NCBI GenBank assembly: GCA_037962975.1
Contig: CM075672.1
Location: 130,310,001 to 130,374,000 of the forward strand
DNA: 64,000 bases
From: Clitoria ternatea
Taxonomy: Eukaryota > Streptophyta > Magnoliopsida > Fabales > Fabaceae
Reading direction: 5' to 3'
Shown one piece after another: positions 59,501 to 64,000 of this stretch; within the stretch, counting starts at the first letter, position 1; each line of letters begins with the position of its first letter. The notes under the pieces are model-generated. The model did no database searches. It was not told the origin of the DNA and saw only the letters and a program-made list of their open reading frames with translations. The position numbers and the translations under genes are program-made.

Positions 59501-60780
59501 TGTTAGGGAATCCCTAGTGCATGAGCAGCGGAAATACAAGGATTCCTATAGGATTTGCAAAGCGTCGTGTTTCAAAGCATAAGACAAACACAAAGAAAAT
59601 ATTGCGTAATAGGATTACCTCTTGAAGAAAATCAAAGCAGTCATAGCCTCGTCCTTTAGGAGTTCACACGAGTACTCCCAACAGAAACGCTACACCTTCC
59701 AAATGTTAGTTTGACGGCGTGTAGCTTTTGCAACTTTTGCGTATTTTGTGTCTCTTTTGGGTTGAACTACCTATGAGCATCTTATGCTTTATTTATAGGC
59801 TTAAGTTTGACCTAATTTGTTCTCTCTAAAGAGTGGGCTCCTTACTCATTTTAAATGAGTTAGACCCAATAGCTTTATTTTAGTCCAACTAAAATAAAAG
59901 TTATTTTCTGATGGGCTTACTCTATGTATGTGACCCTATAGGTAAAATACTCGGCCATATTAATAATAAACTATTTTATTATTAATATAAAATAAGAGCG
60001 GCATCTAGCATGCATCATTATGTCCGAATATTATTTAATATCAACATAACCTATAAGTGATAATAATTTTATATGTTTGTTCCTTTTGTCACGATATCCT
60101 AATTGGGCCCAAGGCATGGTCACGTCATCCTTGTATGGCCCAATTTATTTTACTTGATACCGGAGTAGACTTTATCTGAATAAATATATAATATTTATTC
60201 TTTCTTGCATGGCCATGCATTTCCTTGGTCTTACTCCATCAAGTGGCCTATAGATATCACTCTTGTCACATCGAAGAGACAAATCCCATCTACATCACTC
60301 ACATCCCTCTGCATAATTTATTCATTGCCTAATCACAACCTTTATAGTCCTCTTGTTACAAAAGATGTTTGATTGTATTAAAACAACAAACTCCTTATGT
60401 AGGGATTTTAGTGACTTCAGGTCGAAGGACTATATGTACCATTATCACATTGAGAATCGTTTATGACATTCATGTAACGATCCATGCAACGTTCTCATGG
60501 TGGGTCTGTCCAGTACATCATTACTCTTAATGTGTACCCGTGTGAAGACTTGATATCATCTATATCCATGATCTGTGAGATCAGATCATTAGTACACTTA
60601 CACACTAGTCTTAATGTATTTATATGTCCCCACGTAAATATTTGACTAGAGACATTTTAGGAATAACTTTCATATGACCTATTACTCCAAGGATAAATAA
60701 AGGCTGTTAAACTATTTAACAAAAAATTTCTTATACAAAATGATGCGTCCTATATAGGCTCTTAGTGCATATTTCCAACA
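59501..60780 (-). repeat. Copia 3' LTR (1280 bp)
   Basis: Minus strand starts TGTTGGAAATATGC and ends GGGATTCCCTAACA. A TATAAATAAAG box lies near 59795 (minus strand). On the plus strand it is followed by ATCTCCCACTTGC, the complement of an AGTGGGAGAT polypurine tract. Confidence 0.85.
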
Positions 60781-60795
60781 ATCTCCCACTTGCAC
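60781..60795 (-). other. Copia polypurine tract
   Basis: Minus strand GCAAGTGGGAGAT, directly before the LTR. Confidence 0.75.
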
Positions 60796-60989
60796 TTAGA
60801 GTCGGCAAGATTAATGCCCAATGACGTCTACAGTGCCCTCATGCTTTTGCTACACAAGCAGTTTTACTAATGTGTTCCCAACAATTTTGTTGGTATGCAC
60901 ATTGCATATTTTCACATCTTCTAAAGATGGAACTATTTAAGTATATGCTTGGATTGATCCACTTCCTTATATTGTTATATGGTTCCATT

Positions 60990-63900
60990 GTCATCTTAGT
61001 GGAAACTCATAGGGTACAAAACATTTGGAATGATTAAATGTAAATTGACTTTTTTTGTAATTTATCATAGCAAAATACTTAGATTTGTTAGTAGAACCAA
61101 CGATTGTTTCTTGCTTTGAACCTTTCAAGCATACATCGCAACCGTCTTGACAACACATATATTTTGATTGCAATCTTAAGTCTTTCAAATTAATCAAAAG
61201 ATTGGCATCGATGTAACTTTTACAACGAGCTCATCTTCCATTTATCAAGATCAAATCCTTAGTCCTTCTTAGGTGTTTAAGGATATTCTTGACTATAGAA
61301 CGAGAATATTATTAGTTATAGAAGAAGCATGTCTTCTACATGTAATACTAGAACTATAATTGTGCAGTTACTAACCTTTTTATAGTCACAAGATTTATCT
61401 TCATTCTTTAATGAAGATTGTAGCTTCTAAAAGCTTGCTTTAGTCCATAAATAGAACATTTACAGTTCACATACCTTCCTAGATGTTTCAGGCATAAAAG
61501 GCCTTTAGGTTGTGTCATAGATACATCCTCAAGATGATTTTCATCTTGACATCTATCTACCATATCTCATAATGGTGGTATACTGCTACAACAAGCAGGA
61601 TCTAAATGGTTTTTAAGCTAATTGATTTTTTTCAATCTTGCTTTTAAAGGTACTTTTATTACCATCCATGTTTAGTTTTCCTTTTGAAAACCCACTTGCA
61701 TCCTATAGGTTTTACCCTTTAGGTGCGTCAACCAAGGTTCGTACCTTGTTAATATACATGGAACGCATTTCAAATCCCATGGTCATATTCCATGTCTTAG
61801 AATCTAAACTTGCATTGGCCTCTTCATAAGAAACTTGGTCAATTAGCAATATGCCTCCTTCCTGATTTATAAGATATCCATATCTTTCAGATTTGGTTAC
61901 ATATCCTATTTGATCTTACGCAAGTTTTGTGCTATCGAAGCTAATGATGTCACAACATTTTGTGATTTCTGCTCCAAGTCCATCCTTGACTTTTGAATGC
62001 TTTGTGATACTTGAATTTCTTCAAGTTATACTATCCTCCCACTGATTCTTTAAGAGATGTACTCTTATTCAAGAATACAACATTCTAAGCAACAAGCCTT
62101 TTGTTCTCAGATGGATTGTAGAAATGATAACCCTTAGCTTTCTTTAGGTATCTCACAGAAGACATTTATCCAATTTGGATCTGACCTTGTCAGAGTTGGA
62201 TGCTCTATAGAAGCATCATAGTTCCAAATTATTAGTAAAGACATACTAGGTTTCTTCCTAGTCCATATTATATATGGTTTCTTTAAGAAAGTCTAAGATG
62301 GAACATGGTTAAGTATGAAAATTTTGTTAATAAAGGAACGTTAAAGGAGTTAGAGATGTTTGATAATAATCAATAATCAAACTATGTCCAACAAGGTTTG
62401 ACTTTTCCCCGTAGAGATGCTATTATGGCATTCCATGAGGAATGAGTTAAGAGGTAATCTCTCACTCTATTAGATAGTTATCAAACTTGTAGCTCAAATT
62501 ATTTGCTATCTTGATCTAATCAAGAGCTTTAATTGTCTTGCCAATTTGGTTTTTTACTTTATTATGAATTCTTTGAACTTTTCAAAGACTTTCTAACTTA
62601 TGTTACATAAATCCATCTCATTGACTTTTCAATTAGTATGTCAAAGTATTGAAAAACATATCTAGTTATTGTTCTAATAGGCCCATATACATTGTCATGT
62701 ATTAGATAATAGATTACTCATCTTTCACTTTTCAATGAATGAGGTCTCAACTATCTCTCCAATAAATAAGATTTACATGTCTCAATTAATTCCAAAATCA
62801 AAAGAGTCCATATAACCATATTAGTGGTATTTAGAAATGTGTTTCTTATTCATTTGCCTTAGGAGACGATACCATGTAAGTAAGGTTCAAAATCACTTAT
62901 TTTAACCTACTTTGACAGTTTGTGTTATAGATGGGTGTTTTGAGATTTAAGATGTGGAATCCATTACTCAATTGTGCATCAACATCCTTTTGAAGAAATA
63001 AAGTTATTAAAAAAAATATTTCATGTCCAACAAGAAACAATATGCACAATGTCTAGTTCACTAACTAGCCTAATAGGTAAAGATCTTATCTTTATTGCAG
63101 CAACTTTTGCTTAATTTTACACAGATTTCTCCACCCTTAACAAGTGATCTACTTCCTTGATCTTTCAAAATGTGAGATCTACTACTAGTATTTGATACTA
63201 ATGTTAGTGAAGTAAAATAACTTGACTTCTATAACATGACTTGTAGTGGAAGTCTTACTTCCCTTTCTTTTGAACTCCTTTAAGTTCTTTAGACCAATTA
63301 TTTCAATGTCTTATTTGGCTAAAACTAGAAACAATTTCCTTTCTTGATAACCTTTTAGACTTCCAGACCAACTCGGCCTTAATAGAGTTTGTATACTATC
63401 AAATTGTATATCTCCCATATATTCATATTGCCTTTTACAGCTCAAAGTTTATGCAAACTCCATAAGGTATTCAAGACCCAACCATAGATGATATACAAGC
63501 CAAACATGACACACTGCCGCTTCCTCTTTATTGAAGATAATTCTCAAGTTTCGATACCTATCTAGGCATTTTTCCAGATAAAGTATCCTTCCAAAGCACA
63601 GATTGCAACAAAACAATATTTGGTTTGTCATGGTTATTCTAAAACAAATTACATGCAAATCTATCACTTCTATTCAAAACATATTTAAATTTTGGTCATT
63701 AAATAAATATGTTGTCTCCCACTATTTTGATTCAAAACAAATACCCTCATTGAATCATAAAAAATCCCGTTGGAAGATTTTTCTAGTGGGCCAAGATCCA
63801 TATTTGGCCTAGTGTTGAGTCAGCTTTGGCTGATCGCCCAACCCTTGGTTATTTAGGTAAGAAACACATTTCCAATTGCATCTCATACAACTCTTGGATG

Positions 63901-63990
63901 ATTGAGTAGGTAACTCTTTACCCTTATTCATCTTATGAATTTAAGCTCAATCCTTACGACTCTAAGTTATTTTCAATCCAATTGAAAAAC
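60990..63990 (-). pseudogene. Copia pol relic (IN-RT-RNase H)
   Basis: Minus-strand blocks: integrase near 62740-62380 (LIHDNVYGPI, FQYF, NQLGKTIKAL-like stretch) and 62200-62050 (KGYHFYNPSENKRLVA); RT near 61840-61300 (MYINKVRTLVDAP, GFSKGKLNMDGN, KNEDKSCDYKKVS, and a VEDMLLL where YVDD is expected); RNase H end near 61150-61080 (KGSKQETIVGSTNKSKYFA). Frameshifts and stops lie between all blocks, and the RT aspartate pair reads ED, so it is dead. Beyond 63000 only traces of the GAG-pre-integrase region are visible. Confidence 0.75.
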
Positions 63991-64000
63991 TTAGTTAAGT

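Larger units (their letters stand above)
59501..64000 (-). mobile_element. Ty1/copia element, 3' part
   Basis: 3' LTR 59501-60780 plus decayed pol to the window edge. Order on the minus strand: integrase, RT, RNase H, polypurine tract, LTR, as in copia. The 5' end lies beyond 64000. Confidence 0.8.

Overview
The window looks like transposon-dense plant nuclear DNA, most likely from a legume. This rests on AT-rich sequence, plant retrotransposon lineages (Ty3/gypsy Tekay/Del and Athila-like, Ty1/copia Sirevirus and another copia family), a CACTA relic with a Ulp1-like exon, and two intron-style host genes. Legume origin is inferred from the style of the LTR families (reiterated AATCGATTA, TGAATCGATTCA and CTCGCTTAAGCGAG motifs); the species is not provable from sequence alone. 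No bacterial-type operon, CRISPR array or tRNA gene was seen.

Left part (1-10561): the 3' end of an Athila-like Ty3 element with a broken Transposase_32-like ORF, itself interrupted by a 1.46-kb insertion. It ends in a 1.56-kb LTR (4393-5953) that lies inside the integrase of an older Tekay-type element, whose ~4-kb 3' LTR runs to about 10561.

Middle (10562-45913): a deep nest. A CACTA-like element (Ulp1 relic at 10968-11581; terminal repeats and TIR at 45474-45913) appears to have been split by a minus-strand Sirevirus (11811-45473). The Sirevirus gag is split by a solo LTR (19691-39830, duplication CTTAA). That is split by a Tekay-like solo LTR (20484-39158, TAGCT), then by a related LTR-like unit (22582-37177, CTCCT), then by a complete young Tekay element (26082-35507, ATGCC). 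The youngest element has two 2336-bp LTRs that I compared by eye and found to differ at 8 positions with no indel. Its gag-pol is open apart from one 1-nt frameshift. Further solo LTRs sit in the Sirevirus 5' LTR.

Right part (45914-64000): a decayed minus-strand gypsy pol relic, 5S-rRNA-like sequence, duplicated LTR-like repeats and a solo-LTR candidate. Then come two probable host genes, both minus strand: a single-exon C2-domain-like protein (50926-51366) and a two-exon trihelix (Myb/SANT-like) DNA-binding protein (57418-53502) whose 3-kb intron carries a copia solo LTR. The window ends in a gypsy LTR-like remnant and a minus-strand Ty1/copia element (LTR 59501-60780, decayed pol to the window end). 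The host genes show no functional link with the transposons; the region is best read as an insertion-history record beside a small gene island.
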